Shown in pieces: positions 12,923 through 23,250 of a DNA stretch of 64,000 nt. The translations under genes and the position numbers were made by a program. Origin of the DNA: Telopea speciosissima. Lineage: Eukaryota > Streptophyta > Magnoliopsida > Proteales > Proteaceae. The stretch covers positions 16,366,604 through 16,430,603 of the forward strand of contig NC_057921.1 of the NCBI RefSeq assembly GCF_018873765.1. Reading direction: 5' to 3'. Each line of letters opens with the position of its first letter. Positions within the stretch are counted from its first letter, which is position 1. The notes under the pieces are model-generated. The model was not told the DNA's origin. It was given only the letters and a program-made list of their open reading frames with translations, and did not search any database.

Positions 12923-12931
12923 AAGGGGTGG
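12923..12931 (+). promoter_or_regulatory. Polypurine tract before LTR 2
   Basis: AAGGGGTGG lies six bases upstream of the TGTAATACCCTG start of LTR 2. The same tract precedes LTR 3 at 25323-25331. This is the expected plus-strand primer position. Confidence 0.65.
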
Positions 12932-12936
12932 ATAAT

Positions 12937-14565
12937 TGTAATACCCTGATTTTGGACTAGGGATAATTTGGTTTTTTGACCTAATGCAGGATTATGGCAA
13001 GCTAAAGTGTAGGAACTTGGACTAGTTGGAAGTGCACACATGCATGCATAGTAAGTAGTGTGCCCTAGTGTAATACCCTCATTTTGAGTTTATTCCTTAC
13101 CTAAGTGTAGAATTAGGGTTTTATTTATAACATATATAATTTGATTTGAAAAATAATTTATAGTTAGTAACCTAGCCTAGTGCTTAGATATTTAATTTAA
13201 TTTATTAGAGGTCTAAGGTTCTACTCTTTATAGGTGCAATTAAATATTTTATTTTTTTCATAATTTTATAGGGTTTAGAATGGGCTTCCACGATTCTAAC
13301 TTGGGAGGTCATAGATTTTAACTAGGGAAGTATTAAGGATTGATGAGGAAAGGTGAGGTGGCAATCTCCAATTGGTTGGAAACTCAAACTTGGAAAAAGA
13401 AAGTCTTCATAAAATAAAATCCTAACAAAAAAAGAATTTTAACTAAAATTAAATTAGCTAATCTAAAATTTTAATTTAAAAATCTTAAGTCAAGATTCCT
13501 TTTAAAATATTTTCATTGGAGGACAAATAAATAGATGTAGTTATAGACAAAATTGGATTTTTCCCACCTTCTTCCTTGTTAGGATTAAATCTCCATAACT
13601 AAATCCCAATCCTCATTCCTTTTATCATAAATTTGAGAGAGAGAGAGAGAGAGAGAGAGGAAAATTCGTGGCCTATAGAGAGGAAGAGAAGAAGAAGAAG
13701 AACAAAGAAGAAGAGGAAGGAAGGAGAAGAAGGAAATTCAGACTGTGCAAAATCAACAACTTGGAGTCCAATTTTGACCCTTTTTGGAGTCGAATTGAAA
13801 AAATCTTATTTCACGATAAAACATAGCCTATCTCTTATCTTCGCAACCCAACTTGAATCAACCCAAATGGAGATTAGAGCAGAGAGATATCTCCGATTTA
13901 CTGAAGGTAGGTCATTCTGTCAAAAATCTATGTTTCCCAAATCTGAGTTTATACAATATATTGATGTTGATTTCATCATTACCTTAATCATAGGACTCCA
14001 TTAAAGTGGTTCTGAATTAGAAAGAGATATATCAACATTATTGAAGCATTGATTTGGGGTCACTTATAGAAACCCTAATTGCTTCACACAAGGTGAGTGG
14101 ATCTTCAACCATTATATTTGATATTTTTCTTACATATAAAATTTATTTTGAAACATTATTTTAAATCTGGAATTTAATTTTAGATTAAGATTTATCATGC
14201 CAAAAATATATTTCATTCATGTTTTTACTCAACTAAATTGTTCACACATGATTGCTTGCAAGGAATAGTGATTTCCTTATGATTTAATTCACATATGTGT
14301 GTGCAGAATTTTTAATAATATCATGTTTATAGACTAATGAATTCAATGCCTATTTGTTGATAGTAGGATGAAGGTCTATAAATGATTCTTCATGATTATA
14401 ACCTAATGCATGATGTTTTTGGATGATGCATAAAAATCTGATTTTGTTCAGGGATTACTTTTAATTTTCATTGATGTTAATGCTGGATAAGTGACTGCGA
14501 AGATGTTGCCGAATCTTCCCTTTTATTTTTCTTCACTTTATGTATTGATATGTTGATGATAGAAG
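12937..14565 (+). mobile_element. LTR 2 of the family-A element, left part
   Basis: It matches LTR 1 and LTR 3 closely from the TGTAATACCCTG start, including the GA tract at 13633-13732. It breaks off at 14565 where an insertion begins. AGAAG (14561-14565) is repeated on the far side (22139-22143). The remainder of the LTR is at 22139-23235. Confidence 0.8.
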
Positions 14566-14726
14566 ACTAGTTGACCTACGAGTCCCCATTCAACAGCAGC
14601 AATACTCCAAGGTTCGTGTCCGGGGTAAAAGATCAGACGGTGCTGCTGATGATGTGTTCTCATTATATTTTTGGGAATTCCAGCATAAAGCTTTTATAGT
14701 GCTGGTATTGTTCTTCGTTACAATGA

Positions 14727-14786
14727 CTTTATATCATTGGGAAGACTTCTCGGGGAAGTCAGGGAAAAGTGACGTAAGCAGTGACG
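14727..14786 (-). promoter_or_regulatory. as-1-like double TGACG element with downstream TATA box
   Basis: TGACG occurs at 14770 and 14782, exactly 12 bases apart. This is the spacing of the as-1 element bound by TGA-class bZIP factors. A third TGACG is at 14820 and a GACGTC at 14831. Read on the minus strand, GATATAAAG (complement of 14727-14735) follows the pair by about 35 bases, an arrangement like that of pararetroviral full-length-transcript promoters. Activity is inferred, not shown. Confidence 0.45.
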
Positions 14787-15115
14787 TAGGGCGACGGTCA
14801 CTGTTCATGGGGTTCATGGTGACGTAGGCAGACGTCGGCTGGAGAGGTCCACAAATGATGTGTCGTCGTCTGGGGTCCACTGCTGGGGTCCATAGTCAAT
14901 CGGATCCTACCCAAAGGCATGCCACGGATCCTACCCAAAGTCATGCTCCTGGCTACACACGAATTCCTACCACCACAGCAGAATTCATCCCTTCTCCCTA
15001 TCAACCCTTTAGTCCTTATTTCTTCCCCGGAAATAGTCAAAATCAGGACAGTCAAGATCCTTACTATTTATGGAACATGACCCTAGCCAGCTATTCACAG
15101 GTGGTACAACAACTA

Positions 15116-16900
15116 TGATGAGCACATTTATGTGTGAAATCTTAGGGCATAAAGCATACATTTTATCACATTGGACAGAGTTACTCGGTGCTTTCTTGTG
15201 CTTTTCAGGTTGTAGGTGATTTCTTGTAAAAATGGAGAAGATGATGCTAAGAAAATGTTTTAAAGCAGTTTAGAGGTGTTAATGACTTGGATACGTAGCC
15301 CATCGAGTTAGCTTCGCAACGGTTTAAACGGCACATGATTTCGAGTTGAAACGAAGAAGTTACGGCTGTTTCCGTAACGAAGCACGAAAATGTTCTATAG
15401 GGGTTTATTTGTAATTATTGATAGTCGGCTGGGGATAAAGTGAAACGAAAGTTCAGATTATAGGGGCCTTAATGCAATTATTAGAAGTTATATTTCTTGT
15501 ACCCGAAAGATTCCATTTGGAGGGCTCTGGACAGTCCAACTTCAACTTGAGATATCTTGGGCTCCCGAACTCCAAATTGGACGAAATTTGGGTCTATTTT
15601 GGGTGATTCTTCGCAAGGAACACAATGGTGAGGCCTATATAAGCACCCCATGCTCCACGTTTCCTGAAGGACAGAATGGGTATTTTATTTATTCTTGAAG
15701 GAATCCTAGTCATCACCCTTACTCTCTCTCTCCTCCAACTTCTCAAGGGCACTTCTGGAACTCTACTTGGGATAGATTTATTTTGAAAGATATTCTCTCA
15801 CCTATGGAAAGTTGAAAAATCAAAGATGTTTTGATTTTATTGCTTGGAGAAGATATCTACAAAGAAAAGGAAGCACTTGTTAGAATTGAAAGTTTACTTT
15901 TCTAGAAATAGAAGGTCTATGTAAACAATCTTCTCTTCTTCTTCTTTCTATTTTTTTCTTTTTTCTTAGGATTCAAGGCATTGTAAAAGAGGAAGGAGAA
16001 GAGAATATTCTCTTTTCTTAGGGAATATTTCTCCTACACTTCCCTCTTCTCTCTTCTCTTCTCTTCCCCCTATAAATACCCCTTGCCCTTTGGGTTGTAA
16101 GAAGTTAGTTTTTTAGTTCAGTTTTTAGTTAGTTTCTAGTTCAATTTTAATTCAGTTTTTAGTGTAATTTTTAGTTCATTCACTTAGTGAAATTTCTTCT
16201 CTTCTTCTCCTTCTAATTTGTGATTTTTAGCTTTTCTAAGTTCTAGTTTGCTTTTATGATTTTTAGTTAATGGTTATAATAGGTTTAGTTTATGCTTTAA
16301 TTTCAATTTAAGTCTTCAATTGATTTGTAATTTCTTAATTCTAGTTTAGGTTTTAAGCCTTCTAGTCTAAGTTCTTAAGTTGATGACAAGACTTGAAGAT
16401 TTAGAAGAGGAGGCCATGGTAAGTTTATGCAAATATTCAAGCTTTTCATTTACATTCATGCAAACACATCAAGGTATCTCATTCTCTAAACCCTTAATCT
16501 CATTCTCCCTTTCCTCTCTCTCTCTATCTTCTTCTTCTTCCCCCTCTATTTCTTTTATTTTAATTTTATATGGTTGTGATTTATGGATGCATTTTTATTC
16601 CCTTATTTCTTTTTATGTGGTTAGTATGTGTGACTGCATTTTTATTCCTTTCAATTCGCTTTAGTTTGATAGGTTAGATGCTCATGTGTTAGGACGCCAA
16701 TTTAATCCCTTAATTTTGTTAGATGCTTATGAGTTAGGATGCATTAATTTTCATTAATTTCATTAGTTTAATTTAACACTTTAATTTGGTTCACTTTGCA
16801 TTACTTTTAAGTTAGTTAAATAGAATGGCATATATCTCCTCGTGTTCGACCCGTAGCTACGATTGACCCGTACGCTTGCGGTTTTATTTTAACTCAAACA
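15116..16900 (+). mobile_element. 5' LTR of the non-autonomous Athila element
   Basis: It runs from TGATGAGCAC to CTCAAACA, 1,785 bp, preceded by the target duplicate AACTA (15111-15115). The matching LTR is at 20114-21889 and differs by scattered substitutions and a short indel. It has two TATA candidates, TATATAAG at 15636-15643 and TATAAATA at 16071-16078. The short open frame at 16380-16664 lies wholly within the LTR and is repeated in the 3' LTR. Confidence 0.9.
15636..15643 (+). promoter_or_regulatory. TATA box of the Athila LTR
   Basis: TATATAAG lies in a conserved context (GAGGCCTATATAAGCACCCC) found in all Athila LTRs of the window, including the minus-strand copies. A second candidate, TATAAATA, follows 435 bases downstream at 16071. 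Which is used cannot be told from sequence. Confidence 0.5.
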
Positions 16901-16906
16901 AGTTTT

Positions 16907-16924
16907 TGGCGCCGTTGCCGAGGA
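16907..16924 (+). promoter_or_regulatory. Athila-type primer-binding site
   Basis: TGGCGCCGTTGCCGAGGA follows the 5' LTR. This motif is characteristic of the Athila lineage, whose primer is usually given as tRNA-Asp. The equivalent site of the 53-64 kb element reads TGGCGCCATTGCCGAGGA on the minus strand. Confidence 0.8.
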
Positions 16925-17483
16925 GATTATTGACCACTTTATTTATTTGATTTTTAAGTAATTCAAAGTGCTTTAGTTTCTTCTTTTTCTCTTCTTTCTT
17001 TTAAAAAAAAAAAAAAAAAAAAATTTGAAAACCTCCTCTTGTTTCTCTTCTATTTCAAATAGTGTGCGCCCAATCTAAACTCCTTCATATGCTCAAACCC
17101 AGCCAATCTTGGTGCCCCTTGATTCGTTGGGTGGTTTGGATTGGCATGTGACTTATCTTTGGAGGTGACCACTCTTGATAACAGGAAAGCGACATAGTGA
17201 GAGTGTTTGAAACATAAACGTATAGTAGTCCTCTACCCTACATCAGAATCCATTTGGAGTCGCCCGTAGGTGGCTCGTGAAGACTATACGGATTCCCTTA
17301 CTGTCAACCTATATGGCAACCTTACAGCTTTGGAAGCATTGTTTCGATTTCTGAGGGATAGATGCACTATCTACCTTGGGCTCCCTCTTGTTTTTAGTAT
17401 TTTTTTTTTCCTAGTCTTTTATTTTTCTTTAAACTTTTTTTTATGAGAAACCTCAATTTGGGATAGGTGGTTAATTTAGAATA
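16925..17483 (+). other. Leader of the non-autonomous Athila element
   Basis: A T-rich leader with a 21-base A run near 17004. The stretch around 17160-17400 matches, in inverse orientation, the leader of the full Athila element at about 61760-62020. No coding is seen. Confidence 0.65.
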
Positions 17484-18894
17484 ATGGGAGATACACTTCC
17501 TTATAAGACTTTGGGGGAAAGATGGACCTATGCTAAGGCAACCATGATTTTGGAGGAAATGTTTAAACAGGTTAAGAAAGCCAAAAGTAGTGAGATAGAG
17601 TACAATTTTGCTCCCCAACCCAACTATGGGCTTTCAGGAAATTTTGATTGGTCACATCCCCAGACTATCCATGTTATGGAAGGATGCCCTAATCTTTATG
17701 GGGGTAGCAATGGTGATGAGAATGTGAGTCCTCAATTTCAATATAATTCTTTTGGCACTTACAATCACGGGTGGAGTGATCATCCCTATTTCTCGTGGGA
17801 TCAATGGAATAACCAAGCTGGACCACCCAATTTTCAATATCATGGTCAGTATGGTCCTCCAATGCCCAACCCTCCATTGATTCTCAATGGGCCACCTCTC
17901 CTTGAACCATACCACCAACCCCCTGAATTTCAGAACATGGGTGAGGAGGCCAGACTGAATGAACTTGAGAAATACATAGATCTTCTCACAACAAGCCAAA
18001 ATACCATGGAGAAGCAACTCTCTCAACTGATCACCATGGTGCAGGAGGAGGAAATGGGTACATTACCTAGTCAGCCTGAACCTAGTCTATGTTACCAAAT
18101 TCCTGTTCAGAATGAACCACTCCATCCCCAATTTAATGATATTGAAAGTCCACCACCCCAATTTGAGGTTAATGAGAGTCACTCTCAACAAGATGCTTTT
18201 CATGACAATTTATTTGTTGAGATTGAGTCTCCTAAAGATATTAGTGAAGCGAGGTTTGATGAGCTACCTGGGGAAGTCCACCTTTTGCTTGAAAATTTCT
18301 GATTTTAGTGAGCCTAATGAATTTATTGATTTAGAATCAGATTTTCATGATAACATAGAAAGCCAGGAAATTCGATCTCCCCCTCTCTCTTTGGAAAACT
18401 TAGATAATTGTCATTTTGAGGATTTCATTGTCTCACATGTTGATTTGTCTAAACCTCCTAGGTTTGACGATTTTATTGAGGAGGACAATGTCAGTCATAA
18501 TGCCTTTCAAGCATATTTCCATGATCCTTATTTGACAAATCAAGTTATACAAAGAGCGGATAGTTGTATTGCTAGGATTGATTTGAGTAAACCTCCAATT
18601 TTTGATGATTATTTAGATGAGGTTATTCATAATCCTTTTTATGCTTATTGTGATCCATTTTTGATTGATTTTTCAAAGAATGATAGGTGTTCTACATTGC
18701 AAACGGGAGAGGAGGGACAGATTTATGGCCTGAGTTTTAATGCCTTCATTTTCCACTGTCCCATGAGGATAGATTTTTCTATTGGATATTTCTCAGTTGT
18801 GCTTAACTTCCATATTATTTCTCGCTTTACTAAAATTCATGGTCTAGTGTTTTTGGGTCTGAAGCTATTTCTCCATTTACTGGCCATGGATTGA
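17484..18894 (+). pseudogene. gag-derived ORF plus novel acidic ORF of a non-autonomous Athila element
   Basis: Two frames abut with one apparent frameshift near 18240-18300: 17484-18302 (272 residues), then the next frame continuing to TGA at 18894. Residues ~75-185 of the first part match the gag C-terminal region of the complete Athila (60362-61675): EGCPN, ENVS, a Pro/Asn/Gln-rich stretch, LNE and MEKQL occur in the same order. The zinc knuckle itself is reduced to its last Cys. The N-terminal capsid part is gone, and protease, RT and integrase are absent. In their place is an acidic stretch with two copies of a DLSKPPxFDD motif (near 18440 and 18580), which I do not recognise. The element would need proteins from an autonomous relative. 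The layout resembles TR-GAG or other non-autonomous LTR elements. Confidence 0.65.
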
Positions 18895-20113
18895 GATTTC
18901 TGTTGCTGCTCCTAGCACTTTTTGTAGAGCTCATCATTCTTCATGACCCTCTTTTTTTATTATATCTGGTAAGCGCCTTCATCTCCTCCCTTGTCCTTAT
19001 TTTTTTATTTTATGCATGCATTGAGGACACTGCATGAATTAAGTGTGGGGGGGTGGATGTTAGGCTTAATTGGTGAATTTTGATTGTGATAATAGTTTGG
19101 TTTTGTGCATGTCTCTTTGATTGCAAAGCGAGAGAAAGAGGGAATTAGGTGTCCTAGCATGCGAAATAATAAAAAATCCCTTTTCAAGGACGATAGTTGG
19201 TTTGTATCCGGTGAGAGGGATTGAATTGGAAAACATGAGCATTATTTCATTTGATGGCTAGATTCCTCTATGTGTTTTATGGACCCTTTGATCTTTTGGC
19301 TAGTAGTTGAGACCAATTTATTTGTGGCAAGGCAAGGCATGAAAGTGGAAGTGAAGTGAAAAAAAAAAAAAAGAACAGAAAAGAAAGTGGAATTCCTTGG
19401 GACTAGACAGGGCATTGTGCCTCATGAAGCAGGGTGACTTGATCGAAATTCCTTGGAAGGAAACTAAAAAAACTCTTGCATCAATGTCTCAAAGTCTCTA
19501 TGGATATATACAAAAAGCGAAGCTACCAAGTATTTGGGTGTCTGGTGTATGCTCCACCATGTCATTCAGAGAACAGTAGTGGAGTAGAAATAGAGTTTGT
19601 GGTTGAGAAAGAAAAAAACTTTTGCCTTAATGCCTGAAAAAAAAAGAAAGTATGGTCAACAATACTCAATGCCTAAGTCTTTGGTTCCATCGATGCTATG
19701 GGGGGTGTTTACTTGAAAGTGAGTAGTGTTCAGAAAATATGAGGAGATCCCTTGAACTTGTTGTATGCTTGTTACTTGAATTGATGTAGGGTGATAAAAT
19801 TCAAGTGTGGGGGAACCTTTGGCTCCTTAATCTTTAGTTGAGTATTTCTTTGAGATTGTGTGTCCTATCTTACTTATGCCATGAGAAAAATTTACATCAT
19901 TCTTTTTGATTTATTGAATTTTGGGTGTATATTCACTGCAAACACCCACGAGACACAACTCGTCCACTAGGGGTAACCTAGGGGTTGAAAGGCTTGTTGC
20001 ACATGCTAAGCGCAACCGTGATTCCTACGAAAGTGAGTTAGGATTTTCTGCATTCTAGGTTAGTTTTCTTTTGCTTTACTTGAGGACAAGTAACGTTCAA
20101 GTGTGGGGGAATC
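18895..20113 (+). other. 3' untranslated part and polypurine tract of the non-autonomous Athila
   Basis: The region matches the stretch between integrase and LTR in the complete element (55013-56150) in inverse orientation. It contains G runs (AAGTGTGGGGG at 19040 and similar at 19802 and 20100). The last, AAGTGTGGGGGAATC, abuts the 3' LTR and serves as the polypurine tract. Confidence 0.7.
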
Positions 20114-21889
20114 TGATGAGCACATTTATGTGTGAAATCTTAGGGCATAAAGCATACATTTTATCACATTGGACAGAGTTACTCGGTGCTTTCTTGTGCT
20201 TTTCAGGTTGTAGGTGATTTCTTGTGAAAATGGAGGAGATGATGCTAAGGAAATGTTTTTAAGCAGTTTAGAGGTGTTAATGGCTTGGATGCGTAGCCCA
20301 TCAAGTTAGCTTCACAACGGTTTAAACGGCACATGATTCCGAGTTGAAACGAAGAAGTTACGGTTGTTTCCGTAACGAAGCACGAAAATGTTCTATAGGG
20401 GTTTATTTGTAATTATTGACAGTCGGCTGGGGATAAAGTGAAACGAAAGTTTAGATTTCAGGGGCCTTAACGCAATTATTAGAAGTTATATATCTTGTAC
20501 CCGAAAGATTCCATTTGGAGGGCTCTGGACAGTCCAACTTCAACTTGAGATATCTTGGGCTCCTGAACTCCAAATTGGACGAAATTTGGGTCTATTTTGG
20601 GTGATTCTTCGCAAGGAACACAATGGTGAGGCCTATATAAGCACCCCATGCTCCACGTTTCCTGAAGGACAGAATGGGTATTTTATTTATTCTTGAAGGA
20701 ATCCTAGTCATCACCCTTACTCTCTCTCTCCTCCAACTTCTCAAGGGCACTTCTGAAATTCTACTTGGGATAGATTTATTTTGAAAGATATTCTCTCACC
20801 TATGGAAAGTTGAAAAATCAAAGATGTTTTGATTTTATTGCTTGGAGAAGATATCTACAAAGAAAAGGAAGCACTTGTTAGAATTGGAAGTTTACTTTTC
20901 TAGAAATAGAAGGTCTATGTAAACAATCTTCTCTTCTTCTTTTTTCTATTTTTTTCTTTTTTCTTAGGATTCAAGGCATTGTAAAAGAGGAAGGAGAAGA
21001 GAATATTCTCTTTTCTTAGGGAATATTTCTCCTACACTTCCCTCTTCTCTCTTCTCTTCTCTTCCCCCTATAAATACCCCTTGCCCTTTGGGTTGTAAGA
21101 AGTTAGTTTTTTAGTTCAGTTTTTAGTTAGTTTCTAGTTCAATTTTAATTCAGTTTTTAGTGTAATTTTTAGTTCATTCACTTAGTGAAATTTCTTCTCT
21201 TCTTCTCCTTCTAATTTGTGATTTTTAGCTTTTCTAAGTTCTAGTTTGCTTTTATGATTTTTAGTTAATGGTTATAATAGGTTTAGTTTATGCTTTAATT
21301 TTAATTTAAGTCTTCAATTGGGTTGTAATTTATTAATTTTAGTTTAGGTTTTAAGCCTTCTAGTCTAAGTTCTTAAGTTGATGACAAGACTTGAAGATTT
21401 AGAAGAGGAGGCCATGGTAAGTTTATGCAAGTATTCAAGTTTTTCATTTACATTCATGCAAGCACATCAAGGTATCTCATTCTCTAAACCCTTAATCTCA
21501 TTCTCCCTTTCCTCTCTCTCTCTATCTTCTTCTTCTTCCCCCTCTATTTCTTTTATTTTAATTTTATATGATTGTGATTTATGTATGCATTTTTATTCCC
21601 TTATTTCTTTTTATGTGGTTAGTATGTGTGGCTGCATTTTTATTCCTTTCAATTCTCTTTAGTTTGATAGGTTAGATGCTCATGTGTTAGGACGCCAATT
21701 TAATCCCTTAATTTTGTTAGATGCTTATGAGTTAGGATGCATTAATTTTCATTAGTTTAATTTAACACTTTAATTTGGTTCACTTTGCATTACTTTTAAG
21801 TTAGTTAAATAGAATGGCGTATATCTCCTCGTGTTCGACCCGTAGCTACGATTGACCCGTACGCTTGCGGTTTTATTTTAACTCAAACA
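20114..21889 (+). mobile_element. 3' LTR of the non-autonomous Athila element
   Basis: It is 1,776 bp, TGATGAGCAC to CTCAAACA, followed by the target duplicate AACTA (21890-21894) that matches 15111-15115. The high identity to the 5' LTR indicates a fairly recent insertion. Confidence 0.9.
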
Positions 21890-22138
21890 AACTACTATCT
21901 AAAGACATATCAATTAAATAATTTAAAGCACTATTAATATCACCTGGTAAAGCATGTGTGCCATGTGAATATGGAAGAGATGGATCACCATAACAAGGGG
22001 GAGGGGAAGCCATAATAGTGATTGTTAATAAAAAGACAATTTTTGGGGGCTAAACCCGTTCTATAGTATCGGCAGGACAAGGGTCCAAACACGCTCAGTT
22101 TTTCAAACCAGTGAATTGCAAGACATCACCACCACTAC

Positions 22139-23235
22139 AGAAGTACTATTTTCAAACTTTATTTTCATTCTTTTCAATAGCACGTGTTAGGGTGAAATTG
22201 GGGAGTTGCTAATCCTAAGTTCCGAACTTGGATATAGCTTTAAAATATAAGCAAACTCTTGATTGTTATTTTTGTCGTTTACCTTACCGGCATTGGTGAA
22301 TATGTTGGAGTAAGGATAAGTTGACGAGTTTTTGAGCTACGGACTTACCCTTATTGGAACTATATGGACTACTGGAAAGAAGGGTGATGATAAAAAAACT
22401 CTCCAGGAGGGCATTGCTAGTAAAACCTTCGGGGGCTTTGACTTGGTCTGGGATAAGTTTGGTCACTAGTTTCTCCATTAGTTTCTTGATGTTGAGAGGG
22501 GACAATGGTGTTATAGTTGAACATAGCTGGAGTTCATACGCCGCTATCCTGAGGGCCTTGACCAGTGTATGGTTACTACTAGCTCACACTAGTCCATTAG
22601 GGAGTGATGTGTTTGTTATTTTATGTTCTTTCGATATATCTTTCGTTGGTTGTTGTCATATATATTTTTCATTACAGTAGTGGTGATAAGAAAATATGGT
22701 TATGATCATTTTGTTTCTGTTTGTTTTTTCGGATCTATATATACATACTATTGTATGTCTTTATATTTTGTATTACTTGTGCATGTTTTCACACCTGTAT
22801 AGTTATTGTGGATTTACTTGCTAAGCTTTTTCCGAAGCTTACCCTCACCATTTTTTAGATGAACAACTTTATGAATGTGAACCTGGGTATGAGGATGTAC
22901 TAGAGGAGGAGGTCCAAGAGGACAAAGCATTTGGAATGGAAGATGACAACTACTATTAGAAATTTTACACTTTCTTTCAATCTTAGAAGAACTTATTATT
23001 TGTTTGAGTTCAATTAAGTTTTAGAGATTGTAACCTTTATTTCAGAATTTTAAGTTTAAATTTGGAGTTTGTAATAGCTTAGTTTAACTACCCTACTTTA
23101 TTTGAAGTCTTAATCTATACATTTTAGACATGTGTTTGTGTTTTGGTTCTACTCCGGTTCATATCTCCTTGACATAAACGATCTTGTGGACCGTCAATGT
23201 CCCTAAATCGATAAAGGGGTTTTGAGTTCGTTATA
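22139..23235 (+). mobile_element. LTR 2 of the family-A element, right part
   Basis: It resumes the LTR at AAGTACTATTTTC, matching LTR 3 from 26937 onward, and ends CGTTATA directly before a primer-binding site. The open frames at 22284-22680 are repeated in LTR 3 (27100-27471) and are LTR sequence, not genes. Confidence 0.8.
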
Positions 23236-23238
23236 GAG

Positions 23239-23250
23239 TGGTACCAGAGC
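23239..23250 (+). promoter_or_regulatory. Primer-binding site after LTR 2
   Basis: TGGTACCAGAGC is one base from the initiator tRNA-Met type TGGTATCAGAGC and sits three bases after the LTR end. The following sequence matches that after LTR 1. Confidence 0.75.

Larger units (their letters stand above)
10217..12936 (+). mobile_element. First internal region of the compound element, with a second LTR spliced in
   Basis: The first ~370 bases match the start of the second internal region (23251 onward). At about 10587, after TTTTGACCTG, the sequence changes to a relative of the family-A LTR. It shares layout with A: a GTGGCA..TC.CCATTGGTT stretch, a GA tract at 10923-11075, and a terminus resembling CTTGTGGACCGT...CGTTACA at 12852. 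A stub of primer-binding site (TGGTA, 12856-12860) then joins directly to the 3' end of an internal region and a polypurine tract (12923-12931). No gag or pol coding is preserved, so this segment cannot supply proteins. I infer it is a recombinant of two related elements. Confidence 0.6.
14566..22138. mobile_element. Unclassified insertion in LTR 2, carrying a nested Athila element
   Basis: Comparison with LTR 3 shows that 14566-22138 is foreign to the LTR. Removing the nested element at 15116-21889 leaves about 0.8 kb, flanked by a possible AGAAG duplication and without obvious terminal inverted repeats. On the minus strand, beginning near 22012, a 41-residue frame starts MASPPPCYGDPS and runs through the Athila insertion point before stopping. 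Downstream of it on the same strand is an as-1/TATA-like module. A 24-bp direct repeat holding GGATCCTACCCAAAG is at about 14900-14945. I do not recognise the element; a captured promoter segment or an old pararetrovirus fragment are possibilities only. Confidence 0.45.

Noticed and set aside
16380..16664. 94-codon frame, repeated at 21378-21662
   Set aside because: It lies wholly in the Athila LTR and appears twice only because LTRs are repeated; the content is low-complexity Ser/Leu/Phe.
14566..22138. Helitron interpretation of the outer insertion (CTAG near one end)
   Set aside because: No 5' TC/3' CTRR pair with a subterminal hairpin could be placed in either orientation, and a 5-bp duplication is more likely.
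22354..22680. 108-codon frame, with a relative at 27127-27471
   Set aside because: It is family-A LTR sequence; the frames differ in start and end between copies.
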